A stretch of DNA of 64,000 bases. Origin: Malania oleifera. Lineage: Eukaryota > Streptophyta > Magnoliopsida > Santalales > Ximeniaceae. The position numbers were made by a program, and so were the translations under genes. The DNA lies in NCBI RefSeq assembly GCF_029873635.1, contig NC_080417.1, positions 33,220,214 to 33,284,213 on the forward strand. Reading direction: 5' to 3'. The notes below the pieces were generated by a model. That model was not told where the DNA came from and ran no database searches. It saw only the letters and a program-made list of their open reading frames with translations. Shown here piece by piece: positions 1 through 10,552 of this stretch (its first letter is position 1; each line of letters begins with the position of its first letter).

Positions 1-265
1 GTGGAGGGGCAGTGAGAGAAGGAGGGGGGGCGAAATTTTTTTTTTTTTAGAAGGAACCAAATCGACTTTTGAAAAGTCGGTTTGGTGTTAAAGTTCTGCA
101 TGCATGCACGGCAGCAGCCATAGCAGGGGCAAGGAGAGAGGGGGGGGGGCTGAATTTTTTTTTTTTTAAAAAGGACTGGTTTGGTGTTCAAATTTTTTAA
201 TTTCAATTTTTTTTAAAGTGACCAAAACCAAATTTTCAAAAGTCGGTTTGGTGAATTTTTTCTCT
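1..265 (+). repeat. Left terminal region of the MULE, possibly cut by the window
   Basis: Two G-rich runs (about 15-31 and 140-151), each followed by a T-run and a near-palindromic unit of the form CCGACTTT-n-AAAGTCGG (about 57-88 and 225-252, with a half unit near 168-176). The mirror images lie at 6290-6480 and 7189-7275 on the other side of the genes. This is the usual plan of long MULE terminal inverted repeats with internal subrepeats. Confidence 0.75.
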
Positions 266-457
266 ATATATATTCATATCATCTTCCAACTGCTCTCATC
301 TACTATCACTTCTGCAGTTGCATTATTTGCATTAGTTTTTTTTATCAAAAATATTTATTTTGTTTGCACACTCCCCATTATATTTAACACTTAGAGATGA
401 AGTTTGGTCCACTTGTATCATCTATATTGACATTGGGATTGACATCCTTCCTATAGG

Positions 458-2602
458 GCATGGGAAGAGGATCATTCTAACGCTTTTAAAGGGCGTCAGT
501 GTGTGCGCACATTAGAAACCATGTGGCATGCCTATCCTAGAAGCATTCCGTGGATTCAACGAGCAGGGCTCTATCCACTGTACCAGATTCGGTATATTCA
601 CTTAGACCATCATTTAATTAGTGCATTGTTGGAGCGTTGGAGGCCTGAGACACACACATTTCATTTTTCTTGCGGCGAGGCGATGATAACGTTGCAGGAT
701 GTCACAATCATCACAGGATTACCTATTGATGGCGACGTTGTTACGGGCACGATGCAGCAAAACTGGGAGATGTTGTGTCAAAGCCTACTCGGATGCAACC
801 CCCCCACTGGCCGGAGCGGACGAAACAGCGCGTCCTTGTCTATGACATGCATGGACGGGAACTTACCTGATCTTCCTGATGAAGCATCTGAGGAGGTCGT
901 ATTGCAGTACACTCGAGTGTACATACTATGTCTAATGTGCGGCTTGTTATTCGTGAACAAGTCACAACACTATGCATCGCTGATGTTCCTCCCTCTGTTG
1001 AGTGACTTGGAGAGGGCATCGACGTATGGCTGGGGTAGCGCTGCACTTGCATGGTTGTACAGAGAAATGTGCCAAGTTGGTCGTGTGCAAACGCAATCAA
1101 TTGGAGGTGCGCTATTCCTCTTGCAGGTTTGGGCATGGAAGCGCATGCCCTTTCTTGCTCCAATTATAGTTGGCATGCCACATTTGCCTACTGATGTCGA
1201 CGATGGCCGTTCCCACTTGCGGTCAGATGGTGAGCTTCATTTCATGCCATACACGTCCCTCAACATACTTTGCGGTCCTATCGATATGACATTGATATGA
1301 TGTGTGAGGACCAGGTAATATCGTATTTATTTCATTTGAATTGTTCAATATGGATTCGGAACGTTTACTATTCGTGGTAATTTTCTGACATAAATTCATT
1401 GTTAGCAGTTTATATGGATGTCGTACACTGCGGATGTCTACGCGAATCTACCCCCTATGTGCCTCATAGGTGTTCAAGTTTGGCTTGTTCGCACTCCTAT
1501 GATTTGCTTTCAGATCATGGAGTGACACTTGCCGGATCGTGTAATACGGCAGTTCAGGCTGAGGCAGCAAATCCCTCGTCCAGCTCAGACAGGTTATGAC
1601 CCCAACAACCATCATTTGGATCTACACGACCGTGACCAACGCGGTAGTCATCAAATCAACTTTCGCACTAAGTACGAGCGTACCCTCCACATGTGGCAAC
1701 ACAGACTGGACAATGCCATCTACATATCCCTAGGCATACACCTCCATTGGTGGAAGATGAATATAATGACTGGTACTGATCCATCACGATTCGCTACGTG
1801 AGTAGAACCGCCAATTTACGCATGACAGTGGTGATTGAAAAAATAACTGAACGAATGTAAAAAACAGACTCGTTTTATATCATTAACACTGTGTCCAACA
1901 TATTTTGTTGTAGGAGCATATGATGGGGACCATCCACTTATCAGACTATGTCTCGACATGTCCCGCTAGACCAATTGCAGAGGCATGTATGCAGTTTGTG
2001 GTTGAGGAAGCTCGCCGATCAATTCATAGGTCTCACCGCGCAAACGCGGAGGGTTCTGAATCGGATGATGATGTCACAACTACTGACCAGGCGTCGCATA
2101 GAAAAGGTCGTGGTGGACCTCGCCGGAGCCTTGGAGGGGGGCGTGTTAAAGTTGAGGGGGGGCTCCCACCCAACCATCCCAATGGACAGAAGGTGGTTGG
2201 GGAGCATTAACACCGTAGTTCACACCGGCATAGACCTTCATATGGCATGTAGAGGCTTCTTCTTCCCATATGCCATATGGGGGTTATCAGCATCAGTACG
2301 GGGCATCCACCAGTACACCATACCATCCAGAGGCTCTGCAGTCCACACAAAGCGACCCACCTCCAATGTATCGGGAAGAACAACAATACCACCAATTTCC
2401 GAGCTCATCTTCGATCCCATTCGATATTTTCGTTGATGGGGGGTCGGTTGATGCTGGACTAGAGGAACATATCCCTCCAACAGTTGAAGGTAATGATGGT
2501 GTGGAAGGGGCAGCTGGACATCGTAGAAGGCAACGTCAACCTCCGCAAGAACAACGCCAACAACCGCCGAGACAAAGGAGGCCGCGACCATGTGGGACTT
2601 AG
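458..2602 (+). pseudogene. Plant mobile domain (PMD / aminotransferase-like) protein, TE-borne, decayed
   Basis: The frame is open from 443 to 1300 and contains a typical PMD sequence: an MWHAYPRS segment at 521, then RAGLYPLY, then LERWRPETHTFH, then TLQDVTIITGLPIDG. A good donor lies at 1315 after CAG and an acceptor just before 1409; the next exon reads FIWMSYTADVYANLPPM in a frame different from 1300, so there is a frameshift near 1270. A further exon runs to a donor at about 1798 (TAC/GTGAGT), and the last begins after the acceptor near 1913. The C-terminal 100 residues are rich in Q, P and R and end at 2602. PMD proteins (MAIN/MAIL1 relatives) in plants are often carried by transposons. 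It converges on the transposase. Exon 1 upstream of 458 was not resolved. Confidence 0.8.
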
Positions 2603-2879
2603 TGACGCAAGAGTAGATTATTATGCATGTATACTTTAATTTTTTTTTTTTTGAGCAATGAATAATAATAATCATATTTAATAAAAAAATTGTATATAAA
2701 TTTTTTGTACGAAATTTTTTGAAATTTATAATTATAAATTGACCATGAAATAAATTAATAACGAAATTGAACAACGAAATAGAACTCGAGCACAACTCAC
2801 TAATTTCAAAAGCTAAAAAGCTTAGTGGCAACTCACAAATTTCAAGTACAATACACATTAAGTACATATTTTGAATGTA
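2603..2879. other. AT-rich spacer between the two convergent MULE genes
   Basis: About 280 bases, very AT-rich, with T-runs near 2638-2652. It should hold the 3' ends of both transcripts. No ORF or motif stands out. Confidence 0.5.
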
Positions 2880-5663
2880 TTATGATGGTCCAGCATTGTC
2901 ATGACCTCCAGTCCTCCTTGGACATTGATTGCGGTTGTGACCCTCTTCGTGGCAAAACTCGCACCGCATCCTCCAACTGCCCTCTCGTACATCCATTTCG
3001 TTACCCAGTCTCGAACTTTTAGGGCGTCCTTTCTGCCTAAGAAAATGTCAATTACCGTATAATATTGGCGCTACTGGATCCGTCCAATATTGTTCATGGA
3101 GGACAGGAATGAAGTCCATCGCATATGTCGCATAATGCTCATATACCATGAAACAAGGGTCAATATAGCTTCTGTACCCCAATCTCCTTGCACCACAGAT
3201 AGCTAACAAGTGAGAACAAGGGTAGTGTAGATTTTGCCACTTCCCACATGTACACTGACGTCCCTTTATGTCAACTGTTTGAATATTTCGACCCTTATTT
3301 GGTGGCCGCGGTGCAGTTTGAATGATGAACAACCCCCTTTCAATGTTGAAGTCGATAACCTTATGTCCAACATACGCCATCTCCCTCCTCTGCATTTGCA
3401 ACAACATATGTGGCGTGTAACCATTCCCCGACTCCATTGCTTGGCGAGAGGCATCTCGCTGGGCACTAAAGTACTGCGCAACGTGATAAAATGTCATCTA
3501 GACAATGGTCGTTATTGGTAGACTACGAGTTCCTTTCAAGACGGCATTAAAACATTCAACAAGATTCGTGGTCATGTTTCCATACCTTCGACCACCATCG
3601 TGACATTGCGTCCACATGTGAGGAGGTATCTCTTCAAAAAAGGACTTTGCAATTGGCCCACCCTTTGTTAGGATTCTTTCCATCATACTATTGAATTTCC
3701 TAACTTGGTGCTCCCTACCAGCTATTTCAACCATTCGCTTGAGCATCGTATTGTGCACCCTCTGGTTGAAGTTTCTAACAATGTGACGCAAGCAAAACCA
3801 ATGGTGCGCATGTGGCAGTTGCCAGTCATTGTTTTGAAGAACGGCAGCAAGAATACCGGCATGTCTATTTGATATAAGACACAAATTATCGCGATTAGTC
3901 ACTTCATCTTGAATGCACTTAAGGAACCAGGACCATGTGCGCAAACTCTCCTCCTCAACGATGGCAAACGCTACTATAAATATTTGTTGATTTGCATCAG
4001 GTGCCGTTGCAATTAATAATTTACCTTTATATTTACCGTACAAGTGCGTTCCGTCCACATAGAGAACTGGAGGACAATGATGAAATCCCTCTATTGATGC
4101 TGCAAATGACCAGAACACACATGTCAAAATAGCAACATTGTTAGCATCAGGGATTTCTGTCCACACCCACTTCACCTTTGTACCAGGATTTATTTCACAC
4201 ATAGCATGCATCCACTTTGGAAGCAGTTGATATGAAATATCCCAATCTCCAAACACCCTTGCAACTGCCATTTGCTTCCCGAGCCATACCTTTCTGTACG
4301 ATGCATGGTACTGGTACTTTGACCTCAAGTGTGTTTGCAAAGCTGCAATAGAAGCACCGGCGTCACTTTTGATAATTTCTACGATTTCATTTGCAACTAA
4401 GCCAGACTTCAGTTATGGGTGGTCCTACGAGAGAGTCTCGTTTATGCATGTATGTGGCCCTATGTATTGTGTAATTTCAAACAGCCCATGCTTTTTACAT
4501 TGAGTTGCGCGCAACCGCCAAACACAGCTCTCATCTGCATTGCACCTAACCATCCATGTTGTTGGGGTGGATTGCACCACCTTAAAGTTGTGGTGTGTTT
4601 GCGCATGGTGGACGTGCACGGAGTGAATGAGGTCATCCTTCGTGTTGAAAATCATACCTTTCCTAAATTTCGAGACACCATCCCATCGGGTGCCCTTGAG
4701 TGAACTTTCAACTTCAGTTCTAAAATGACCGGATTCAACATCAACCATATACACTAACGGCTACACGTCGCGTACCCTCCTGTGACCGACATGTGTGTTA
4801 TGAGGAGGCATCACAAATTCTTCATGGTGAACGCCATTATCATTTTGTCCACCAGGTTCATCTACCCCTGCATCTGCCTATTCAAAATCCTCTTCTATAT
4901 CCTCTTCTTCCTCAAATTCACAGTCGTAATCCATATCAGGTTGCATTGGCCAGACCGTGTATGCCCCCCTCTCATTCATAACAATAGATAGAACTGTTTG
5001 GAAGTCTGGTATGGACACAACTCCAGCTGAACTTTGGTCATGCCTATACTTTGTTGATTGTTCTGCTTCGTGATAATAATTGCTTCCCACATTGAATCCC
5101 TACAAGGTAGAATCCTCACGTCGAAGCTCTGTTGTCAAGAATTCTGGCTGAAATGATGTACGGGGGACGTCATTCAAATCTAACACCACAGTCACTTGTG
5201 AAAGGTGATCAAATAGTCTGCTTGTCTCACCGGTACCATATTCGGTATATGGTTGAGAAAGGATGAATGCTTCCCCCTACAAAATTGGGGCTCCACCCAT
5301 ACTACTACTTTGAGGACTGCGATTAACAAAAATATCAACTACATATATGTCCGGACAAGAACTTTGCGGGTCCAACACAATTAGGACGTCTGCATCATTT
5401 TTTATTGGGACATCAATGTAGAACAAATTTCCACCACCCCGTCGTTGTGGATATCTCGATGTTAGTTCTAACATGTACTCCTTTGGAGCAATATCTAATC
5501 CTTCATATATTTTGCGTTTCAAACTTTCTAACTTCATCCTCCTTCGAACTCGAATGGCTTTTGTTGGCCCAGCGTTGTACTCAATACCGGTTGATTTATG
5601 AATAATCTCACCGTCAATATATAATAAGACCGTAACTTTGTTAGCTAATGAATTTGACGTCAT
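2880..5663 (-). pseudogene. MuDR-type MULE transposase, interrupted
   Basis: Reads right to left from an ATG at 5663. Pieces in order: N-terminal region (5663-5277, beginning MTSNSLANKVTVLLYIDGEI), acidic linker (5090-4878, EFEEEEDIEEDFE), MuDR DNA-binding region (4754-4425, with FRKGMIFNTKDDL and the cysteines of RCNADESCVWRLRA), MULE DDE core (4340-3498, YVDGTHLYGKYKG and NLVECFNAVLKGTRS), SWIM zinc finger (CTCGKWQNLHYPCSHLLAIC, within 3497-3048), then a CCHC knuckle CEFCHEEGHNRNQC at about 2920-2965 and a final stop at 2880-2882. In-frame stops separate several pieces, for instance at 3048 and between 4425 and 4340. The second catalytic Asp, expected in ISDRHAGI, reads Asn here. It cuts and pastes the element in the nucleus; this copy cannot. 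Confidence 0.9.
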
Positions 5664-5876
5664 TATGACTTATCAAAAGTAGAGTTTATCTGCAAGGTGA
5701 TAAGAAGGTTGGAGGATCAACAAATAAATGAAACAAGAGAAAGCTTGAGTAATGGCTGAGGGATGATGAACAAATACATAGGGGACTAGCATAACAAAAT
5801 TGACTTTTGGAAAGTCAATTTTGATTTTTTTACGTACACACGCATGCATGCACGACAGAATTACTTTTTTTAATAC

Positions 5877-6275
5877 CAAATCAAGTTTTCAAAAGTTAGT
5901 TTGGACACTATTAATTTTTTAATACCAAACCGACTTTCCAAAAGTCAGTTTGGACACTATTCATTCATTTTTTAATACCAATCCAACTTTTGGAAAGTCC
6001 GTTTGGATACATGCAGGAGTACATGAATTAATTTTTTAATACCAAACCGACTTTTGGAAAGTCGATTTGGACACTATTCATACATGCCGGAGTACAGGAA
6101 TTAATTTTTTAATACCAAACCGACTTTCCAAAAGTTGGTTTGGACACTATTCATACATCCAATTTTTTAATACCAAATCGACTTTCCAAAAGTTGATTTG
6201 GACACTATTCATTCATGCAAAAGCACATGAATTAATTTTTTAATACCAAACCGACTTTCCAATAGTTAGTTTGGA
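5877..6275. repeat. Subterminal array of near-palindromic 30-base units
   Basis: At least seven units of the form TACCAAACCGACTTTCC-AAAAGTCGGTTTGG, starting near 5877, 5922, 5973, 6038, 6113, 6169 and 6242, spaced 45-75 bases apart and linked by GGACACTATTCAT and TTAATTTTTTAA stretches. Each unit is close to a perfect inverted repeat (core CCGACTTTCCAAAAGTCGG). A looser copy is near 5803. Such arrays in MULE ends are likely transposase binding sites; that role is inferred. Confidence 0.8.
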
Positions 6276-6289
6276 TACTATTCACGTAC

Positions 6290-6480
6290 GCATGCATGCA
6301 ACTGTTAGGCGAGCCCCCCCTCTTCTCTCTCTCCCCCTCCTCCTCTCTCCCCCTCCCGACACCTATCCCTCACCTCTGTTTTTTTATTTTTTTTATTATG
6401 CTTCCCCTTTTTTAAAAAAAAAAAAATTTAGCCCGACCCCACCTCTCTCCATGCCCCTCCTGTGCATGCATGCAGAAGTC
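6290..6480 (-). repeat. Inner right terminal region of the MULE
   Basis: Pyrimidine-rich block (C and CT runs at 6308-6358), an A-run at 6413-6426 and GCATGCATGC at 6464-6473. It is the reverse complement of the pattern at about 100-180 at the left end. It may be the true inner end of the element. Confidence 0.6.
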
Positions 6481-7188
6481 CCCTTATAGTTTTATAATCA
6501 CAAAACTCATCTTTAAATAATAAATTATTAACAACTGGAACAAGGCAAGAAATAGGAATGATAAGAAAAGAATGTTAAAGTTGAATATAGAATCGATATA
6601 CCAAATTGCTAAAATTAATAAAATAAAACAAAATTTACTTAACAATAACTTGTTAATTTCAAATTTGTAATTAGTACATATCTTGTGACTATTACAAAAA
6701 ATAAGTAAATTTGCATGCATCATTCTTACTTTAATCTTCCTCTCTCCCTCTGCTTCACATAGTAATGTGCATCCCGTGCTACAATTGTGATTTCTTTCAG
6801 TCCAAATTAAAACACTGACGTGAACGCTGACGATTTTGCCCCCGGATTGCCCTTGACTTTTTACCTAGATAAACTATCCCAATCACTTAGGTCTTACTTA
6901 ATATAATTTTATATTATATTTTCGTGAGTTTTTTTTAAAATAATATAAATTATATTATATTTTATCTAAATTTGTGCTTGAATTCATATAAGGTTTTAAA
7001 TTTATACTCCCAAATACAGAGTTACTGTTCAAGTAAATTGAAGTTGAAATCTTAAATTTAAATTTCTGTATTTTGAAATATAAACTTATATTAAGTAACA
7101 TACCAATCTATACATATATAAGTTTTAGACTTCACATTTATTTTGCTAAAAAAAAAATTGAAATCAAATTGATATGTATGGGTTAATC
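6481..7188. other. AT-rich stretch between the two right-hand terminal matches
   Basis: About 700 bases of AT-rich DNA. The short ORF on - at 6484-6723 is a low-complexity run rich in F, L and I and is not credible. No gene is seen. Confidence 0.4.
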
Positions 7189-7275
7189 ACCAAACTGACT
7201 TACCAAAGGTCAGTTTGGTCCCTTTTTAAAAAAAAAAAAAAAAATTCGACCCCCCCTTCTCTCCCTGCCCCTCCA
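7189..7275 (-). repeat. Outer right terminal match of the MULE
   Basis: Unit CACCAAACTGACTTACC... followed by an A-run and CT-rich block ending TGCCCCTCCACG. Read in reverse it parallels the first 90 bases of the window base for base over most of its length, so it is the best candidate for the outer terminal inverted repeat. Confidence 0.7.
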
Positions 7276-7700
7276 CGCATGCATGTAAGTCCCCTCACCT
7301 TCTTTTTTTTTTATTATTTAGGTCTAACATTCTAATTAAATCTCCTCTCCCCTCAATCTCCCTTCCCCCTAGGCCCCCCCACCCCCCTCCATCTCTCCCT
7401 CATGCCTTTCCCCAGCCCCCTTTATTTTATTTTATTTTCAATTGAAAAGTTGCGGCTGCTTTTTGGTGTCAAAACCCAAACCGACTTTCAGTTGGGTATG
7501 TTTTCATAAATATTATGCATTTTATCTATTTTTGTGTTTTTTATATTTTTTTGTTAATATTTAGGTAAAAAACTCCTATTTCTTTGGTATTTATAATTTT
7601 AGTTTTACTTTTTTTAAAAAAAATTGTTCTTTTTTTTCTCTTTCCTCCCTCTCTTCCCCACTTCTTATATCTCTCTTAAACAAACTAACAAGCTAAAGAG
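7276..7700. other. Pyrimidine-rich and AT-rich stretch with one half MULE unit
   Basis: C/T-rich run at 7340-7420 and a partial unit CCCAAACCGACTTTCAG at about 7470-7486, probably decayed terminal sequence of the same or a related MULE. No gene is seen. Confidence 0.4.
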
Positions 7701-8462
7701 CTGATAGTAGGGAAATTTTATAAAAGTACCCCTCCAAAATTTTTTGGCTAAAGCACTTGATATACCCAAAATATTCTCACTCAAAAGGAAGAACGGTTAC
7801 GAAACCACCATTAAACCCCTCTACATAACCGACATGCAAACTTTACTGTACACACATTCATGAGAGGGAATGGTTACAAGACTATACTTAAAACCTTCAC
7901 ATAAATACCCATAAAACTTCTATAAGCCCCACAAGTACAATAATGCCTATCAATGCTGAATTGATGGAGGGTCAATCTCCCCCATTATAAAAAGGGACTT
8001 GAGAAGAGGTAAGCATCACACTTATTTCTACTTCTTTCTACTGTTGCAATTCAGAGCCTTCCATTTACTTAAGAACCGGAGTGATTCCTCGGAGTACACC
8101 TGAGTCCTCCAAGCCATTTGTGATTATTTCTTTTCAGGTGGTCGCGATCACGGAAAAATTTATGAAGGTCATTCGATTTTCAGTAGCAATAGTTGGCGCC
8201 GTTTATGGGAATCTTTTGGGAGGTTTTTCAATCCTTGATTATGGCCACATCACACAACTCAAAATCAAAACCTGTTGTGGGTGACCAATCGCCCTAGTCC
8301 ATACATTCCACACCAATTGATAATTCTAGCGTGTTAAGAAGCGAATTCCTTGCATTCCAGAAAAGGACTGAGGATATGTTCACCATGATCCTGCATCAGA
8401 AAATGGATCATAAGGAACCTGCTTGTCAACCTAATCGAGTAGAACTTCAATCAGATGGGAAG
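7701..8462 (+). mobile_element. Tat-like Ty3 LTR end, primer binding site and gag leader (fossil)
   Basis: The block ends in TTGGCGCCGTTTATGGGAA at about 8192-8210, which resembles the primer binding site used by Tat/Athila Ty3 elements. The LTR would lie upstream (about 7701-8190; left border uncertain); it holds the run TATAAAAAGGGACTTGAG near 7985 as a plausible core promoter. An untranslated leader and a short gag-like start at about 8240 (MATSHNSKSKPVVG) follow. It is cut at 8462 by element G. The Tat integrase fragment at 24072 is in the same orientation and may be the far part of the same element. Broken. Confidence 0.6.
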
Positions 8463-10534
8463 TGAAATTAGGAATAGCTTCCCAAGAGGGGGGGTGAATT
8501 GGACTTTAAAAAAATTTCTTTTAATTTCTTTTTAGAATTCTTAAACTTATTTTATTTCTTTTAACCAATTTGTGACTTGTTTATTTAATTTACCATACAA
8601 ACATCCATTCATTCAACCAAACCAATCAACTATAATTAGAAAGCAAACAACCAAGCCACTACACAACACTTGTGTAATATAAAAACTCAAGATGGTTGTT
8701 TGTTTATATTAGCCAAATTTGAACCAAGCCTTGTATAAATGAATTTGCTTCTTCAATATGATGTACAATATAAAATCCAATCACTCTTTCCAAATATTTA
8801 GAATTCAGATAAACTCTTAGTTAATTTCTCTTTGGGATGTTTAACCAAGTAACGTACTCCTGTATGGTTTTCGCAAGATATGGTTTAACCAATGTACTCC
8901 CTTTTGGTTTCCGCAACCCAAATCAAAATAAAACTTTAAGTTTACTTGATTCCCAAATATACGTAGTATATATGATTTTCAATTTAAACCATCCACGCAA
9001 TTTAAATATATACTAAAAATAAAGAGTAGAGAAAGAGAGAGTGAGACAGAGATTTTTATGAGGTTCGGCTTATACCCAGCCTACGTCCTCGCCTTTGGTA
9101 AACCACCAAAGGATTCACTAAACTTGTTCCTTTAACGGGCGAAACAAACCTTTACAACACCCCTTGGTTAAGGCTAGAGTCTGCCTCTCTAAGCAATATC
9201 CCCTTGCTTAGCCAATGATCCAAACAACCCTTGGAATCGTCAATCTACAAGACGTACAAAGAACTTGCTTCTCAAAGAGCTGGTTAGTACAACAATTACA
9301 GCACAACTAATATACTTCAAAGTAAATCACAATATAGAAATTAACTTGAAGCTCAAGGAAGTATATCACCGATTAATTCTTTCAATGATTGAAAGATTTA
9401 GAATTTATAGCACAATTCCAGTGGAAGAAGATCAGCTAAAACTCAATTGAATTCGTACACAATATGTGAGCTTGAGAGTAAGAGAGAGCCTTGAGAATTT
9501 GATAGCAATTTGAGAGAGACTTTGAATTTTTTCAGAATTTGAATTCTTGGTTGTGTTGATTCAATGATCTTTGAGGCTTATTTATAGACTTTAAAAAGTT
9601 TATAACTTGATTCCCAAGTGGCTTGAAATATTCCCCAGGTTTCCATAATTTTTGAGCCACAAACAACCCCATTTAAAAATTTGACCGTTATGAAAACAAT
9701 CAAAATAGCCGCGTGGCAGATGACTGTCCATTTTGGGCAATCGTCTGTCCAGTTAAAACAAAGGGGCAGTAGGGTGTCAATCATCTATCCAAACCCACAC
9801 AAACGTCTCATTTTGCTCTGACAGTTGTCTATCATGCTGTCAGCTTCGAACACCCTTTAGTATATTGGTCATTAATTGTTCTATATAACTCCAAATTTGA
9901 TGATATTGGTTTCAAATGAAATCTAAGAGAAAATCCTTCAACTTTCATGTTGAATAAATTTTAAAATAAATACTTTTTGATGGAGAAAAATGTGCATAAA
10001 TGCAGATGTAGAAAAATTAACAGCATTTGAGAAATCCTCTTTTTGGTGCTTTTCATTCCAAAACTGATTCTATCCTTTTTGAAACAATTTTCGACGTTAT
10101 AAAAATATTTTCCAAGTATGTTCAAAGGTATCTAGGTCCAAGACATTAACCTAAGAGATTCATGCATCCATATTGAAATTCTTTGAAGTACTTACATGAA
10201 ATTTCCTAAACTCTTTCAAATTTTCAATCCTTGAATTCCTTGAGGTCTTTATGCTTGCTTCATCTTTCTTTGAGCTTTCCATGTTAATCATTTGGGCTTT
10301 CATTCTTTGAAGCTTTTTCTTTAATACCAATGCTCTCATGATCTTCAGGCTTTAAAACTTTAAATCCATGCTTCAAGCTTGATATAATTATGCTTATCTA
10401 AGGCACAAGCTCTCATGAACTTTTTAACCTTGCATTCTTCATTTAGTCCTGAAAATACATCACATGACATAGCATGTTAAGATCCACTTGTTTGTTAGCA
10501 TCAAAATAGGATATTAAGTCTTGTAAGGTCAACA
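8463..10534 (-). repeat. 3' LTR of copia-type element G
   Basis: Aligns along its length with the solo LTR at 58078-60173: shared landmarks are the CCCAAGAGGGGGGTGAATTGG end at about 8480, TGAGGTTCGGCTTAT near 9058, the ACCACCAAAGGATTC block, and the CAACA end. Flanked on the right by the polypurine tract. The left flank at 8458-8462 is GGAAG. Confidence 0.8.
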
Positions 10535-10552
10535 ATCTCCCTTTTTTTTATG

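Larger units (their letters stand above)
1..7275. mobile_element. Mutator-like element (MULE) carrying a PMD gene
   Basis: The block has two convergent genes between inverted terminal regions. The start of the window (purine run, T-run, then the unit CCAAATCGACTTTTGAAAAG at 59-78) is matched in reverse complement at 7189-7275. A second inverted match pairs about 100-180 with about 6400-6470. Inside are a PMD protein gene on + and a MuDR-type transposase on -. MULEs carrying PMD genes are known in plants. The left end may extend beyond the window, and which of the two right-hand matches is the true end (about 6480 or about 7275) is not settled. No 9-base target duplication could be tested because the left flank is missing. 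Both genes are broken, so this copy is not autonomous. Confidence 0.85.

Noticed and set aside
2238-2867. 209-codon ORF on the minus strand
   Set aside because: It overlaps the PMD gene end and the AT-rich spacer; the composition is low complexity in its first half and mirrors the PMD C-terminus in the rest.
8081-8284. 67-codon + ORF at the Tat-like LTR end
   Set aside because: It spans the LTR end and the primer binding site, so it is a chance frame.
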